From the NCBI GenBank assembly GCA_944389545.1, contig CALXMT010000008.1, positions 1 through 64,000 on the forward strand: DNA of 64,000 nucleotides. The letters are read 5' to 3'. The notes under the pieces were generated by a model. The model was not told the origin of the DNA, searched no databases, and was given only the letters and a program-made list of their open reading frames with translations. How positions within the stretch are numbered: the stretch's first letter is position 1; each line of letters opens with the position of its first letter. The position numbers and the translations under genes are program-made. Below, one piece after another: positions 34,879 to 43,496 of the stretch. The stretch is from an uncultured Kiritimatiellota bacterium (GTDB taxonomy: Bacteria > Verrucomicrobiota > Kiritimatiellia > RFP12 > DVOR01).

Positions 34879-35331
34879 TTAGCGCTCCGCTGTGTGCTGT
34901 CCGGGGGTGGCGAGGTAGGTGGGGAGGTCGTCGATGAGGTGGGCGGGGAGGAGGTTGGCGGCTTTGAGGGAGGGGGCGTCGAAGGGGACCCAGGCGAAGG
35001 TGATCCAGGGCTCGGCGGCGGGGAGTGCGGCGGGCGGCGGAGGCAAGGTTGGGACGTCGAGGCGGAAGATGAGGTTGATCTCGCAGTGGCGTTCGCCGCC
35101 TTGGATGAAGGTGTTTTCGGTGACGGCGAGGAAGTCGCCGGCGGTGGAGTCCAGGCCGAGTTCTTCCTTGACTTCACGGACGAGGGCCTGTCGGCCGGTC
35201 TCGTTGAATTCGATGTGTCCGCCGGGGAGGTAGGCGCGGCCGCCTTTGGCGGGTTTACAGAGGAGGATGTGGCCATCGCGGATGCAGACGCCGCGGGCGA
35301 TGGTCTCGATGTTGGCGTTTTCGTAGGACAT
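34879..35331 (-). CDS. NUDIX hydrolase
   Basis: A 150-residue NUDIX protein. The box is complete: GGHIEFNETGRQALVREVKEELG (family spacing G-x5-E-x7-REVxEExG), preceded by RGVCIRDGHILLCKPAKGG. Members cleave nucleoside diphosphates linked to another moiety; the substrate is not evident. I chose ATG 35331 (MSYENAN) because the longer frame to 35451 runs through repeat tracts. It is flanked by mosaics on both sides and appears monocistronic. Confidence 0.9.
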   Translation of the reverse strand: MSYENANIETIARGVCIRDGHILLCKPAKGGRAYLPGGHIEFNETGRQALVREVKEELGLDSTAGDFLAVTENTFIQGGERHCEINLIFRLDVPTLPPPPAALPAAEPWITFAWVPFDAPSLKAANLLPAHLIDDLPTYLATPGQHTAER

Positions 35332-35750
35332 AGCGTGGAAGTTTGGAAGTTTGGAGGCTTGGAAGTTTGGAGGAGCCCCGGAGGTTGAAGCCCGAGCCGC
35401 CGCCGTTGGCGGCGATGAGACCGAACGTTGCGCGGCACCCGCAAAGGGCACAAAGGACTGCCAGGATGGGGCGTGCAGGTGCGAAGCATCAAACCTTCCA
35501 CGGCTACCGCCGATTCCGCCGATTGGAGCCGATTAGGGGCCGGTTGCCGCCGGCAGGACTGCCAGAGGGCGCTACGCGCCCGGAGAGCGGACGGAAAACG
35601 GAACAGGAAAACACAGGGGAAAGTCTTGGATGACGACTTTGTCGTTTGGGCTATCCCCTGCCAGTCGCGCGCTTGCGCGCGTTCTGTTCTCTGTTCTCCG
35701 TTTTCCGTTCTCCGGGGCGGCATCAGCCGCCCCTTAGCTTCCAAGCTTCC
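35332..35750. repeat. Intergenic repeat mosaic
   Basis: TTTGGAAGTTTGGAGGCTTGG-type tract (35337-35375), a CGCCGTTGGCGGCG hairpin, GCACAAAGG tract, the 30-bp hairpin repeat (35472-35501, stem GGTGC/GCATC), GCCGATTAGGGGCCGG (35527-35545), an unmatched ~60-bp piece around 35600-35660, and a CGCGCGCTTGCGCGCG hairpin with CTGTTCTC heptamers (35665-35715). No gene. Confidence 0.75.
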
Positions 35751-35779
35751 CGCGTAAGGGCGCGGGGCGCCCTTACGCG
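35751..35779 (-). terminator. 13-bp hairpin overlapping the galE stop codon
   Basis: CGCGTAAGGGCGC-CCC-GCGCCCTTACGCG on the minus strand; the TAA of galE lies inside the 5' arm. There is no U-tract, so it may protect the 3' end rather than terminate. Confidence 0.45.
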
Positions 35780-36789
35780 TCGTAGCCGTTGGGGTTCATG
35801 GACTGCCACTTCCAGGAGGAAGCGCACATGTCGTCGAGGGTGTGGGTGGCTTGCCAGCCGAGGAGTTCCTTGGCGTAGGTGGGGTCGGCGTAGCACTCGG
35901 GGGCGTCGCCGGGGCGGCGGTCGACGATCTCGTAGGGGATTTCCTTGCCGCAGGCGCGGGAGAAGGCGTGGATCATGTCGAGGACGGAGTAGCCGGTGCC
36001 GGTGCCGAGGTTGACGGTGTAGATGGCGCCGGGCTCCTGCTCGAGCTTCTTGAGGGCGGCGAGGTGGCCGCGGGCGAGGTCGACGACGTGGATGTAGTCG
36101 CGCACGCCGGTGCCGTCCTTGGTGGGGTAGTCGTTGCCGAAGACGCGGACCTTGGGGAGGCGGCCGACGGCGACCTGGGCGATGTAGGGCATGAGGTTGT
36201 TGGGGATGCCGTTGGGGTTTTCGCCGATGCGGCCGCTGGGGTGGGCGCCGACGGGGTTGAAGTAGCGCAGGAGCATGACGCCGAGGTCGGGCTCGGCGAC
36301 GTGGACGTCGGAGAGGACGCGCTCGAGGAAGAGCTTGGTGGCGCCGTAGGGGTTGAGGGCGCCGGTGGAGCAGTGTTCGTCGAGGGGGACCTTCTCGGGC
36401 ATGCCGTAGACGGTGGCGGAGGAGGAGAAGACGATGTTGCGGCAGCCGTACTGCTTCATGAGCTTGAGCAGGTTGAAGGTGCCGGTCATATTGTTGTGGT
36501 AGTAGAAGAGGGGCTTGGCGACGGATTCACCGACGGCCTTGAGGCCGGCGAAGTGGATGACGGCGTCGTAGTGGGCGGCCTTGAAGACGTTCTCAAGGGC
36601 GTCGTAGTCGAGGAGGTCGACCTTGTGGAAGATGGGGGCGCGGCCGGCGAGCTCGGCGCCGCGGCGGACGGCCTCTTCCTGGGAGTTGTAGAGGTTATCG
36701 ACGATGGTGACGTCGTAGCCCGCTTGGAGGAGCTCGATGACGGTGTGGGTGCCGATGTACCCGGCGCCGCCGGTGACGAGGATGTGCAT
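35773..36789 (-). CDS. galE: UDP-glucose 4-epimerase
   Basis: A 338-residue extended short-chain dehydrogenase. The NAD-binding GGAGYIGTHT is at the N-terminus, the Ser of FSSSATVYG and the Tyr-x3-Lys of YGATK are catalytic, and RYFNPVGAHPSG and DGTGVRDYIHV are GalE-specific. It interconverts UDP-glucose and UDP-galactose, supplying galactose for glycans or channelling galactose into metabolism. I chose ATG 36789 with AAAGGA upstream rather than 36813. It follows the kinase gene by 17 bp and is last in the operon. Confidence 0.96.
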   Translation of the reverse strand: MHILVTGGAGYIGTHTVIELLQAGYDVTIVDNLYNSQEEAVRRGAELAGRAPIFHKVDLLDYDALENVFKAAHYDAVIHFAGLKAVGESVAKPLFYYHNNMTGTFNLLKLMKQYGCRNIVFSSSATVYGMPEKVPLDEHCSTGALNPYGATKLFLERVLSDVHVAEPDLGVMLLRYFNPVGAHPSGRIGENPNGIPNNLMPYIAQVAVGRLPKVRVFGNDYPTKDGTGVRDYIHVVDLARGHLAALKKLEQEPGAIYTVNLGTGTGYSVLDMIHAFSRACGKEIPYEIVDRRPGDAPECYADPTYAKELLGWQATHTLDDMCASSWKWQSMNPNGYDA

Positions 36790-36806
36790 GGTGCGTTCCT
36801 TTCGTG

Positions 36807-37712
36807 TTACCATTCAGCGTTAAAGGCGACCGAGCTTTCGCCCGGCTGGAGAGGGGTGGCGAGGAGGGGTTCGTTCGCGTAGAGTCGAGCGATGTCCGCT
36901 TCCAACGTTTCCCAATTAGGATAGCGCAAAGTGCGGTCTTTGGCAAGCATGCGATTGAGCATGAGCGCGAGTGCGCGGGGGACGGAGGGTGCGAGTGTGC
37001 GGGGGTCGCGGGCGAAGTTGGGGCCGATGTGGGCGTCGACGACCTGCTGGTCGGTCTTGCCGGGGAAGAGGGAGGTGCCGGTGAGGAGGTGGTAGGCGGT
37101 GGCGCCGAGGGAGTAGATGTCGGCGCGGCAATCGAGGTCGGGGAGGTCGTAGATTTGGTCGGGGCTGATGTAGGCGGGGGTGCCCATGATCTCGCCGGCG
37201 GCGTCTGCGCCGGAGCCGCGCGCGGCGGTGAGGAGGGAGCGCGAGATGCCCAGATCCATGAGCTTGACGGTGCCGTCGGCATCGACCATCAGGTTGTCGG
37301 GCTTGAGGTCGCAGTGGACGACGCGGAACTTCTGCCAGGCGTATTCGAGCGCGGCGCAGACGGCCTCGAGGATGATGAGGACGTCGCCGACGGCCACCTG
37401 GCCCTTGCGGCGGAGGTAGCTGGCGAAGGTGTAGCCCTCGACAAGCTCCATGACGAAGTAGTAGATGCCCTGCTCCTGGCCGACATCGTAGACGCGGACG
37501 ATGTTGCGGTGGCGGAAGCGGGCGGCGGCCTTGGCCTCGTTCACGAAGCGGTCGATGTCCTCGGAGGTGCGCACGAAGTCGGCGTCGAGGACCTTGACGG
37601 CGACCTCGCGGCCCGTGGAGAGCTGGCGCGCGCGGTAGACGATGGCGGTGCCGCCGCGGCCGATCTCGGCCTCCAGACGCAGGTTCGGAAGCGAGACGCC
37701 TTCCTCACTCAT
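36807..37712 (-). CDS. Serine/threonine protein kinase (PknB-like, non-RD)
   Basis: A 301-residue Hanks-type kinase without a membrane anchor. Visible are the glycine loop GRGGTAIVYRA, the ATP Lys in VAVKVLDAD, a catalytic loop VVHCDLKPDNLMV in which HRD is HCD, DLG in place of DFG, and GTPAYISPDQ as the activation/APE region. Catalytic Lys, Asp and Asn are kept, so activity is plausible, with non-RD regulation. The start at 37712 overlaps the upstream gene's stop by 8 bp; the longer frame is an out-of-gene extension. Co-transcribed with galE. Confidence 0.92.
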   Translation of the reverse strand: MSEEGVSLPNLRLEAEIGRGGTAIVYRARQLSTGREVAVKVLDADFVRTSEDIDRFVNEAKAAARFRHRNIVRVYDVGQEQGIYYFVMELVEGYTFASYLRRKGQVAVGDVLIILEAVCAALEYAWQKFRVVHCDLKPDNLMVDADGTVKLMDLGISRSLLTAARGSGADAAGEIMGTPAYISPDQIYDLPDLDCRADIYSLGATAYHLLTGTSLFPGKTDQQVVDAHIGPNFARDPRTLAPSVPRALALMLNRMLAKDRTLRYPNWETLEADIARLYANEPLLATPLQPGESSVAFNAEW

Positions 37713-38775
37713 CTTCGAGCACCACCGTGAGCGCGAGGAGCGCGTAGCTGGTGGAGAGGGCGGGGTCGCCCTCCCAGTAGCGATTGCTGGTGTTAACCCA
37801 CGAGCCGTCGGGCTTCTGGCGCTTGAGGATGGCGCGGACGAGCTCCTCGCGCCAATCGACCTCGCCGCCGCCCTCGAGCGGGAGCTTGTCCACCTGCGCG
37901 GCGTCGAGGGCGCGCGCCAGTACGTCATAATAGAAGTAGAGGCCCTGGTTGCCCTGGCCGGCGTTCTCGTCGGTGGACCAATGCTTGCCCAGCCACTGGA
38001 GAGCCGAACGCACGCGCGGGTCGTCGCGGGAGAGCTGACAGTGGAGCATGGCCAGGAGCCCGGCGTAGGTCATCGAGCCGTAGGAACGGAGCGTCTCGCC
38101 CTCGCGCGGGGTCTCGCGATTGTAGAGGAAGCCGCCGGCGTCCGTGCCCTCGGCCTGTTGCATGGAGAGGATGTAGCGCTTGGCCTTGTCCCAATCGATG
38201 TCGACGCGCTTGCCGCCGGGGCGGACCTCCTCCACGTCGGCGGTCAGACGCATGGCCTCAACGGCATAGAAGGTGTTGTTCAGGTCGGTGTAGGCGCGGG
38301 GGGACGACTTGTCGTAGCCGAAGCCGCCCTCGTGCAGGCCCGCGGTCTCAATCTGCGTGCTGGCGACGTAGGCACGCGCGTTCAGCAGGGTCTGCGGGTG
38401 ACGTTCCTTGCCACCGGCGGCATGGAGCGCGGTCAGGCAGAGGCAGGTGTTGTAGTTGCCCAGGCCGCTGCCGCGCCGCCCCGGGATGGGGACGTAGATG
38501 CCGCCGTCGGGCTGCGCGCAGGAGACGATGTAGGCCTCGGCCTTCGCTATGGCGTCCTTGTTGGCGTCGCTGTCCGCGTTGGCCATCGCCCAGAGGGCCA
38601 GGGCGCTCATACCCGGGAAACGGCGGTCCGACCAACTGCCGTCCGCCTGCTGCGCCCCGCGCAACCACGCGAAGCCGCGGTCCAACGCCGCCTGCGCCTC
38701 CGCCTTCGTCTCCGCGGTGAGCGCCGCCACCGGCAACGCCACCAACGCCATCAGCCAAAAGAGCAACTTTCTCAT
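37705..38775 (-). CDS. Secreted prenyltransferase/squalene-oxidase-repeat protein
   Basis: A 356-residue protein with a Sec signal (MRKLLFWLMALVALPVAA). It is an alpha/alpha-toroid of squalene-cyclase/prenyltransferase-type repeats: FAWLRGAQQADGSWSD, IVSCAQPDGGIYVP, YILSMQQAEGTDAGGFLY and AILKRQKPDGSW. No DxDD cyclase motif is seen, so it is probably not a hopene cyclase. Planctomycetes and Verrucomicrobia carry many such periplasmic proteins of unknown function. A TATACT box ends nine bases before the ATG. It overlaps the kinase gene, so a functional link is likely. Confidence 0.82.
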   Translation of the reverse strand: MRKLLFWLMALVALPVAALTAETKAEAQAALDRGFAWLRGAQQADGSWSDRRFPGMSALALWAMANADSDANKDAIAKAEAYIVSCAQPDGGIYVPIPGRRGSGLGNYNTCLCLTALHAAGGKERHPQTLLNARAYVASTQIETAGLHEGGFGYDKSSPRAYTDLNNTFYAVEAMRLTADVEEVRPGGKRVDIDWDKAKRYILSMQQAEGTDAGGFLYNRETPREGETLRSYGSMTYAGLLAMLHCQLSRDDPRVRSALQWLGKHWSTDENAGQGNQGLYFYYDVLARALDAAQVDKLPLEGGGEVDWREELVRAILKRQKPDGSWVNTSNRYWEGDPALSTSYALLALTVVLEDE

Positions 38776-38784
38776 AGTACTGTA

Positions 38785-38790
38785 AGTATA
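38785..38790 (-). promoter_or_regulatory. -10 box of the toroid/kinase/galE operon
   Basis: TATACT on the minus strand with a possible TTGCCG -35 about 18 bases further upstream. Only nine bases separate it from the ATG, so the mRNA is leaderless or nearly so. Confidence 0.6.
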
Positions 38791-39343
38791 CCAATTTACC
38801 TTGCCTCACGGCAAATGGGGCGGCCGATGGCCGCCCCGGAGAACGGAGAAACCGCTGAGCAAAGCGACGTAGCCGCCCCGTCCTAGTCGTCCTATAGGTC
38901 CTATGTGTCCTACCGCGACGCCTTCCAATCAGCTAATCAGCCAATCAGCCAATCAGCGGGGCGGCAACGCCGCCCCTTGTCCTACCGCGTGTCTTGTGGC
39001 ATGTCGCAGACGTGCCGGGAGTGCAGGGAGAACTTCTCCCTGCCGGGGCGTGGGGCAGCGCCCCACACATTCTAATCAGCTAATCAGCCAATTCTCTTTG
39101 TGGCCTTTGTGATTCTTTGTGCTCTTTGTGGTAAAACACACTGGCAGTCCTGCCGGCGGTAGACGGCTCCAAATCTGCCCTAATCTGCGCAATCTGCGGT
39201 TCCCCTATTCTGGCGGCCTTCGTGTATCTTCGTGGTCCTTCGTGTCCTTCGTGTTTACCTAAAACACCCCCACCTCTGTACAACGGCCCCATCCGCCGCG
39301 CGCTTGCCGCGCGCTCCAATCAGCCAATCAGCTAATCAGCCAA
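38791..39343. repeat. Intergenic repeat mosaic
   Basis: GGGGCGGCCGATGGCCGCCCC (38818-38838), TCCTATAGGTCCTATGTG (38891-38910), CAATCAGCTAATCAGCC tracts (38927-38958, 39072-39090, 39317-39345), GGGCGGCAACGCCGCCC, GTCGCAGACGTGCCGG (39003-39018), CCGGGGCGTGGGGCAGC (39044-39065), TTTGTGGCCTTTGTG-type tracts (39096-39135 and 39220-39262), a GCCGGCGGTAG segment (39153) and a GCGCGCTTGCCGCGCGC hairpin (39299-39315). No gene. Confidence 0.85.
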
Positions 39344-40153
39344 TCAGCCATATCTTTCCAATTCATCGAAGGCCGGCAGGGGCAGATGGGCGTCCGGCGT
39401 GCCCTCGGGGATGGCATCCACCCAGAGTTCGCCGAAGAGCGTGGGCTGCGTCACCGTCACATGGCGCAGACGCAGCAACTCCAAGAGCGCCACAAAGGTC
39501 ACGATGATCTCCCCCTTCGGCGCACCTTCGCGGAAGAGCGTGCCAAAGGCACAGTGTTGTTCCTCCGCCACCCGGGCCAGAATCCCCTGCATCTTCTCCG
39601 GCACCGACCACCGCTGCATCTTCAAGTGGCCAAAGGAAACCGTCTCGCTCGCCCGCGCCAACACCTCCTGGAACGCCGCCAGGAGCGTATCCGCCCCCAC
39701 GTCCCCCAGACGCACCGGCGCCTCCTCGGCCAACGCCCCCGCCTCCGCCGGCGACCCGCGCCCGAAGGTCTCCCCACGCAGGGCCTCGCGCGCCGCCAGG
39801 GCCGCCGCGGCATCTTTGCACCGCTTGTACTCAATCAGCTGACGCACCAAGTCCAACCGCGGGTCGGGGGCGTCCTCCTCCTCGTCCCCCTCCTGCGGCT
39901 CCTGCGGCAGGAGCGTCCGGCTCTTGATGAGCATCAGCGTGGCCGCCATGACCACAAACTCCCCCGCCAGGTTCACGTCCAGCGCGCGCCAACGGTCCAG
40001 ATAGGCCAGATACTGCGCCGTGATGCGCTCGATGGGGATGTCCGTGATGGACACCTCCTCCTTGCGAATCAAGTGCAACAACAAATCCAGCGGCCCCTCG
40101 AACGCGTCGAGGCTCACCCGGTAATCATCGAACAGCGACAGCGTGGCGTCCAT
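39344..40153 (-). CDS. scpA: Segregation and condensation protein A
   Basis: A 269-residue kleisin subunit of the SMC-ScpAB condensin complex. The N-terminal SMC-binding part is recognisable (YRVSLDAFEGPLDLLLHLIRKEEVSI, DIPIERITAQYLAYLD, AGEFVVMAATLMLIKSRTLLP), as is the C-terminal winged helix (GEIIVTFVALLELLRLRHVTVTQ). It works in chromosome compaction and segregation. It lies 43 bp after trpS, probably in the same transcript; no scpB is present in the window. Confidence 0.95.
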   Translation of the reverse strand: MDATLSLFDDYRVSLDAFEGPLDLLLHLIRKEEVSITDIPIERITAQYLAYLDRWRALDVNLAGEFVVMAATLMLIKSRTLLPQEPQEGDEEEDAPDPRLDLVRQLIEYKRCKDAAAALAAREALRGETFGRGSPAEAGALAEEAPVRLGDVGADTLLAAFQEVLARASETVSFGHLKMQRWSVPEKMQGILARVAEEQHCAFGTLFREGAPKGEIIVTFVALLELLRLRHVTVTQPTLFGELWVDAIPEGTPDAHLPLPAFDELERYG

Positions 40154-40196
40154 GCGACAGCACGGCGGGGACGCGGGCGGCGATGCCGCCCCGTCC

Positions 40197-41159
40197 TCAA
40201 TCCAGGCCGACGGCCTTGCGCGCGGCCTGCAACGTCACACGCGCGGTCTCGCGGGCCTTGGCCGCACCCGCCTGCAGGATGGCCTCCACCTCTTCGGGGT
40301 GGGCCTCCAGATAGGCGCGACGCTCGCGGAAGGGCGCCATCTTGCGCTGATAGATCTCGAAGAGCGCCTTCTTCGCGTGGCCATAGCCATAGCCGCCGCG
40401 CAGGTAATTCTGGCGCATTTCCTCGGTCTCCGCCTCGTCCGCGAAGAGACGATACAGCGCGAAGACACGGCAGTTGTCCGGGTCCTTCGGCGCCTCAAGC
40501 GGCGTGGAGTCCGTGGCGATGCGCATGATCTTGGTCTTGACCTCCTTGGGGTCGTCGAAGAGGCCGATGGTGTTGTTGTAGCTCTTGGACATCTTCTGGC
40601 CGTCGAGGCCCGGGATCACCGCCACCTTCTCCGCGATGAGCGGCTCGGGCAGACGGAACACCTCGCCGAAGGTCTGGTTGAACTTCGCCGCGATGTCGCG
40701 CGTCACCTCCACATGCTGCTTCTGGTCGCGCCCCACCGGCACGCAATCGCTCTGGTAGAGCAGGATGTCCGCCGCCATCAGCACCGGATAGGCAAAGAGG
40801 CCATGGCTCGCCGGGATGCCGCGCGCCAACTTATCCTTATAAGAGTGGCAACGCTCCAGCAACCCCATCGGCGTCACGATCGAGAGCAACCACGCCAGCT
40901 CATGCACCTCCGGCACGTCGCCCTGACGGAAGAGGCACGCCTTCGCCGGGTCCAACCCGCACGCCAAAAAGTCCAGCGCCACATCGCGCGTCGCCGTGCG
41001 CAACTTCTCCGCGTCATGCACCGTCGTCAGCGCGTGATACTGCGCCACAAAGACAAAGGTCTCGCCCTTGTCCTGGCTGTCGATGATGGGCTTCATCGCC
41101 CCGAAATAGTTGCCCCAATGCAAATGGCCCGAAGGCTGCACGCCTGTCAAAATACGCAT
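40197..41159 (-). CDS. trpS: Tryptophanyl-tRNA synthetase
   Basis: A 320-residue class Ic aminoacyl-tRNA synthetase. The HIGH-like motif is SGHLHWGNYFGA, the KMSKS loop is GQKMSKSYNN, and tryptophan/ATP-site segments such as DILLYQSDCVPVGRDQKQHVE are present. The length is typical. AAAGGAG precedes ATG 41159 and a TATCAT box lies about 26 bases upstream. scpA follows on the same strand. Confidence 0.97.
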   Translation of the reverse strand: MRILTGVQPSGHLHWGNYFGAMKPIIDSQDKGETFVFVAQYHALTTVHDAEKLRTATRDVALDFLACGLDPAKACLFRQGDVPEVHELAWLLSIVTPMGLLERCHSYKDKLARGIPASHGLFAYPVLMAADILLYQSDCVPVGRDQKQHVEVTRDIAAKFNQTFGEVFRLPEPLIAEKVAVIPGLDGQKMSKSYNNTIGLFDDPKEVKTKIMRIATDSTPLEAPKDPDNCRVFALYRLFADEAETEEMRQNYLRGGYGYGHAKKALFEIYQRKMAPFRERRAYLEAHPEEVEAILQAGAAKARETARVTLQAARKAVGLD

Positions 41160-41184
41160 AAGAACTCCTTTGTTCTGACCCTAA

Positions 41185-41190
41185 ATGATA
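41185..41190 (-). promoter_or_regulatory. -10 box of trpS-scpA
   Basis: TATCAT on the minus strand, 25 bases before the start codon, followed by a leader with AAAGGAG. Confidence 0.5.
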
Positions 41191-42070
41191 CCATAAAAGG
41201 GGCGCTGGCGCGCCCCGGAGAACGGAAAACGGAAGGGCGGCTTTCGCCGCCCCGGAGAACGGAGAACAGAGCGTGCAGGCGCGAAGCGCCAAACCTTCCA
41301 CGGCCACGGAGAACGGAACGCCCCTACGGGGCGACGAAGAGGTCGCTGTACATACAGGGCGGCATTAGCCGCCCCGTCCTATATGTCTTATACGTCCTAT
41401 ATGTCCTACCGCGACGCTTGAGAAGACATCGCAAAAGGAACCGCCGATTACGCCGATTGGAGCCGATTAGGGGCCGGCTACCGCCGGCAAGACGCACAAT
41501 GGAAGCGTGGTGGAGGGTTGGAGGTGCCACAGAGGATGAAGCCCAATCCGTCGCCCCGCAGGGGCGCTCCTGCATCTCCTGAATCTCCTGCGCGGACTTT
41601 AATGGAAGTTTGGAAGCTTAGTTTTCAGGGAGGGGCTTCGCCCCGTACCATATACTATAAGGGACAAGGTGCGAAACGGAGGGTGACGGGCGCGGTCAGC
41701 GGGCGTTTAGCCCGCAGAGCGGACCGGCGTCAGCCCATCGGACTTCGCGCGCTCTGGCGTCTTTGCGGGGGAAGAGAACTGGCTTATTTACACAGACTCT
41801 ATTGATTTTACGCGTGTTATCGCACAGCGACTGGGCTCTCGCGCCCCGGTCCCATCTGCCCCCTCAAAGGGGCCTTTCTGAGACCCTATAAGGGTCCGAG
41901 GTCAACCACTATAGTGGTCGAGGGTGAGACCCTATAAGGGTCGGGGGCGAAACCCTTAGTGGTCCGAGGCCGACCCTTATAGGGTCTCAAAATGGGCCTT
42001 TTAAGCGCCCCTTTTTCAAGGGTGCCTGGGAGCATCTATGCCCCTCTTTTTCCTCGACAAGATAAAATAA
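41191..42070. repeat. Intergenic repeat mosaic with palindrome-ladder element
   Basis: Hairpins GGGGCGCTGGCGCGCCCC (41200-41217) and GGGCGGCTTTCGCCGCCC, heptamers, the 30-bp hairpin repeat (41272-41301), CGCCCCTACGGGGCG (41320-41334), TCCTATATGTCTTATACG (41388-41408), GCCGATTACGCCGATTGG (41441-41460), CTCCTGCATCTCC tract (41568-41590) and family-A module (41678-41770). 41882-41986 is a ladder of five near-palindromes: GACCCTATAAGGGTC twice, ACCACTATAGTGGT, AAACCCTTAGTGGTCC and GACCCTTATAGGGTC. No gene found in these 880 bp. Confidence 0.75.
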
Positions 42071-42104
42071 AAAGCCCCGACCTTCGGAAGAAGGTCGGGG
42101 CTTT
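42071..42104. terminator. Bidirectional terminator after the PEP-CTERM gene
   Basis: AAAGCCCCGACCTTC-GGAA-GAAGGTCGGGGCTTT, a 15-bp perfect stem with A- and T-tracts on the two sides, so it can work in both directions. Confidence 0.92.
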
Positions 42105-42129
42105 TTGTGTCTCGGTAGGCGGCTGTGCG

Positions 42130-42765
42130 TTAGGCCACGCGGCGGCGAAGGGCCACACCCGCCACGCCAAGCGCCAACAAAGCCAGCGCCGTCGGCTCGG
42201 GAACGCCTTCGGTGGTCAGCACGGAGGAACCGTTCGCCACCAAGGAGGCAATCTCATCCTCGGTCAGCAGGCCCTCGTAAGCCGCGGTGTCGACAATGTC
42301 CCAAGCGGCATTGTCGTAGACCCAAACGTTGAGGCCTTTCTTATCGCTCTCACCGAAACTGACGTAAAGCGTTCCATCCACATAAATGGAAATTGTCAAA
42401 GCGGTGTTACTGGAGGCATCGACATTGATGGCGATGACGTGTTTCCCGATGTCCAACTCAGGACGTGTTTCACCCGAACTCCAAGTACCAGCCTTATAAA
42501 AGAATTTGCCGGAAGAATCAATCTTGAAGAGTCCTTCATTGCCCTTCCAATAACCAAACTTACCCAAATCCGTTTCAGCAGTGATGGCACTGGTCACATC
42601 AAGGGTAAAGGCAAAAGAGACATCACGGAGCGAGGCGACCGATCCGTCGATAATACCTGCGTTGGTCACGGCTTCGTTCGCGCCGGTTTGCCACATCAGC
42701 GATGCGGCTTGGGCCGCACCGAAAACAAATCCAAAGGCCATCACGGCCAGCATCAATTTCTTCAT
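42130..42765 (-). CDS. PEP-CTERM sorting-domain protein
   Basis: A 211-residue exported protein: signal peptide MKKLMLAVMAFGFVFGAAQAA, a central ~160-residue beta-rich domain with LamG/concanavalin-like features (IAINVDASSNTALTISIYVDG), and a C-terminal sorting signal VPEPTALALLALGVAGVALRRRVA (Pro-Glu-Pro, helix, Arg cluster). Such proteins are cut and anchored or released by exosortase, usually in EPS-producing bacteria. No exosortase is visible here, but a large EPS operon starts 0.8 kb away. I chose ATG 42765 over 42843. Confidence 0.9.
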   Translation of the reverse strand: MKKLMLAVMAFGFVFGAAQAASLMWQTGANEAVTNAGIIDGSVASLRDVSFAFTLDVTSAITAETDLGKFGYWKGNEGLFKIDSSGKFFYKAGTWSSGETRPELDIGKHVIAINVDASSNTALTISIYVDGTLYVSFGESDKKGLNVWVYDNAAWDIVDTAAYEGLLTEDEIASLVANGSSVLTTEGVPEPTALALLALGVAGVALRRRVA

Positions 42766-42816
42766 GTCTGCTCCAATCGTCTGTCTCCCCGGGCACCTGC
42801 CCGAGGATTTGACTCT

Positions 42817-42822
42817 ACTATA
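42817..42822 (-). promoter_or_regulatory. -10 box of the PEP-CTERM gene
   Basis: TATAGT on the minus strand about 51 bases before the start, implying a ~45-nt leader. Confidence 0.45.
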
Positions 42823-43496
42823 ACACAACACAAGGGGGGGCAAGACTTATTTTGTCCATGCAATCCTAGCGCGCCCGATTTCATGCCAAGGGGACGGCCA
42901 ATGCTTCCTCTATATAGTAGAAACGAAGCGTGTAAGCGCGACGAACGAAAGCGCGGCCAGGCGGTGTAGTCCCTCGTCCTCCTGCGCCGTAATCCGGCAC
43001 ATCGCAGCAGGAGATTCAGGAGATACAGGAGCGCGCGTAAACGCGCGACGTGCAAGCCGCCATTCAATCAAAAGGCGTGCGCCCAATAGTGTCCGGGGAA
43101 AATGGGAACCGCAAAGACGCAATGTGTGGGCGCGAACCGCTTCGGGCTCCATCGGTCGCACTGCGGCTTCGCCGCTGACCGCGACCGCCGCCCTCCGTTT
43201 CGCGCCTGGGCCGTCTTTAGAAGTCTTTTTGGCGCAGGAAAGTGGGGCGCGGGAAGGCGCACGGCGTTAGCGCCTCACCTTTCCTGCAAGATTTGCGTCT
43301 TTGCGTTAGCCGTGGAAGGTTTGGTGCTTCGCACCTGCACGCCCATCCTGGCAGTCCTTTGTGTCCCTTTGTGGTTCTTCGTGTTCTTCGTGAATGCCGC
43401 GCAGCGTTCGGCTTCATCGCCGCCAAGGCGGCGGGCCGGGCCTTAACCTCCGGGGCTTCTCCAAGCTTCCAAGCCTCCAAACTTCCAAGCCTCCCC
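42823..43496. repeat. Intergenic repeat mosaic
   Basis: A GGAGATTCAGGAGATACAGG tract and CGCGCGTAAACGCGCG hairpin (43010-43046), family-A module (43088-43212), a ~85-bp module (43229-43310) that recurs at about 51484-51570, the 30-bp hairpin repeat (43312-43341, stem GGTGC/GCACC), TTTGTGGTTCTTCGTGTTC-type tract (43358-43392) and CTTCCAAGCCTCCAAAC tract (43462-43492). No gene. Confidence 0.8.
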
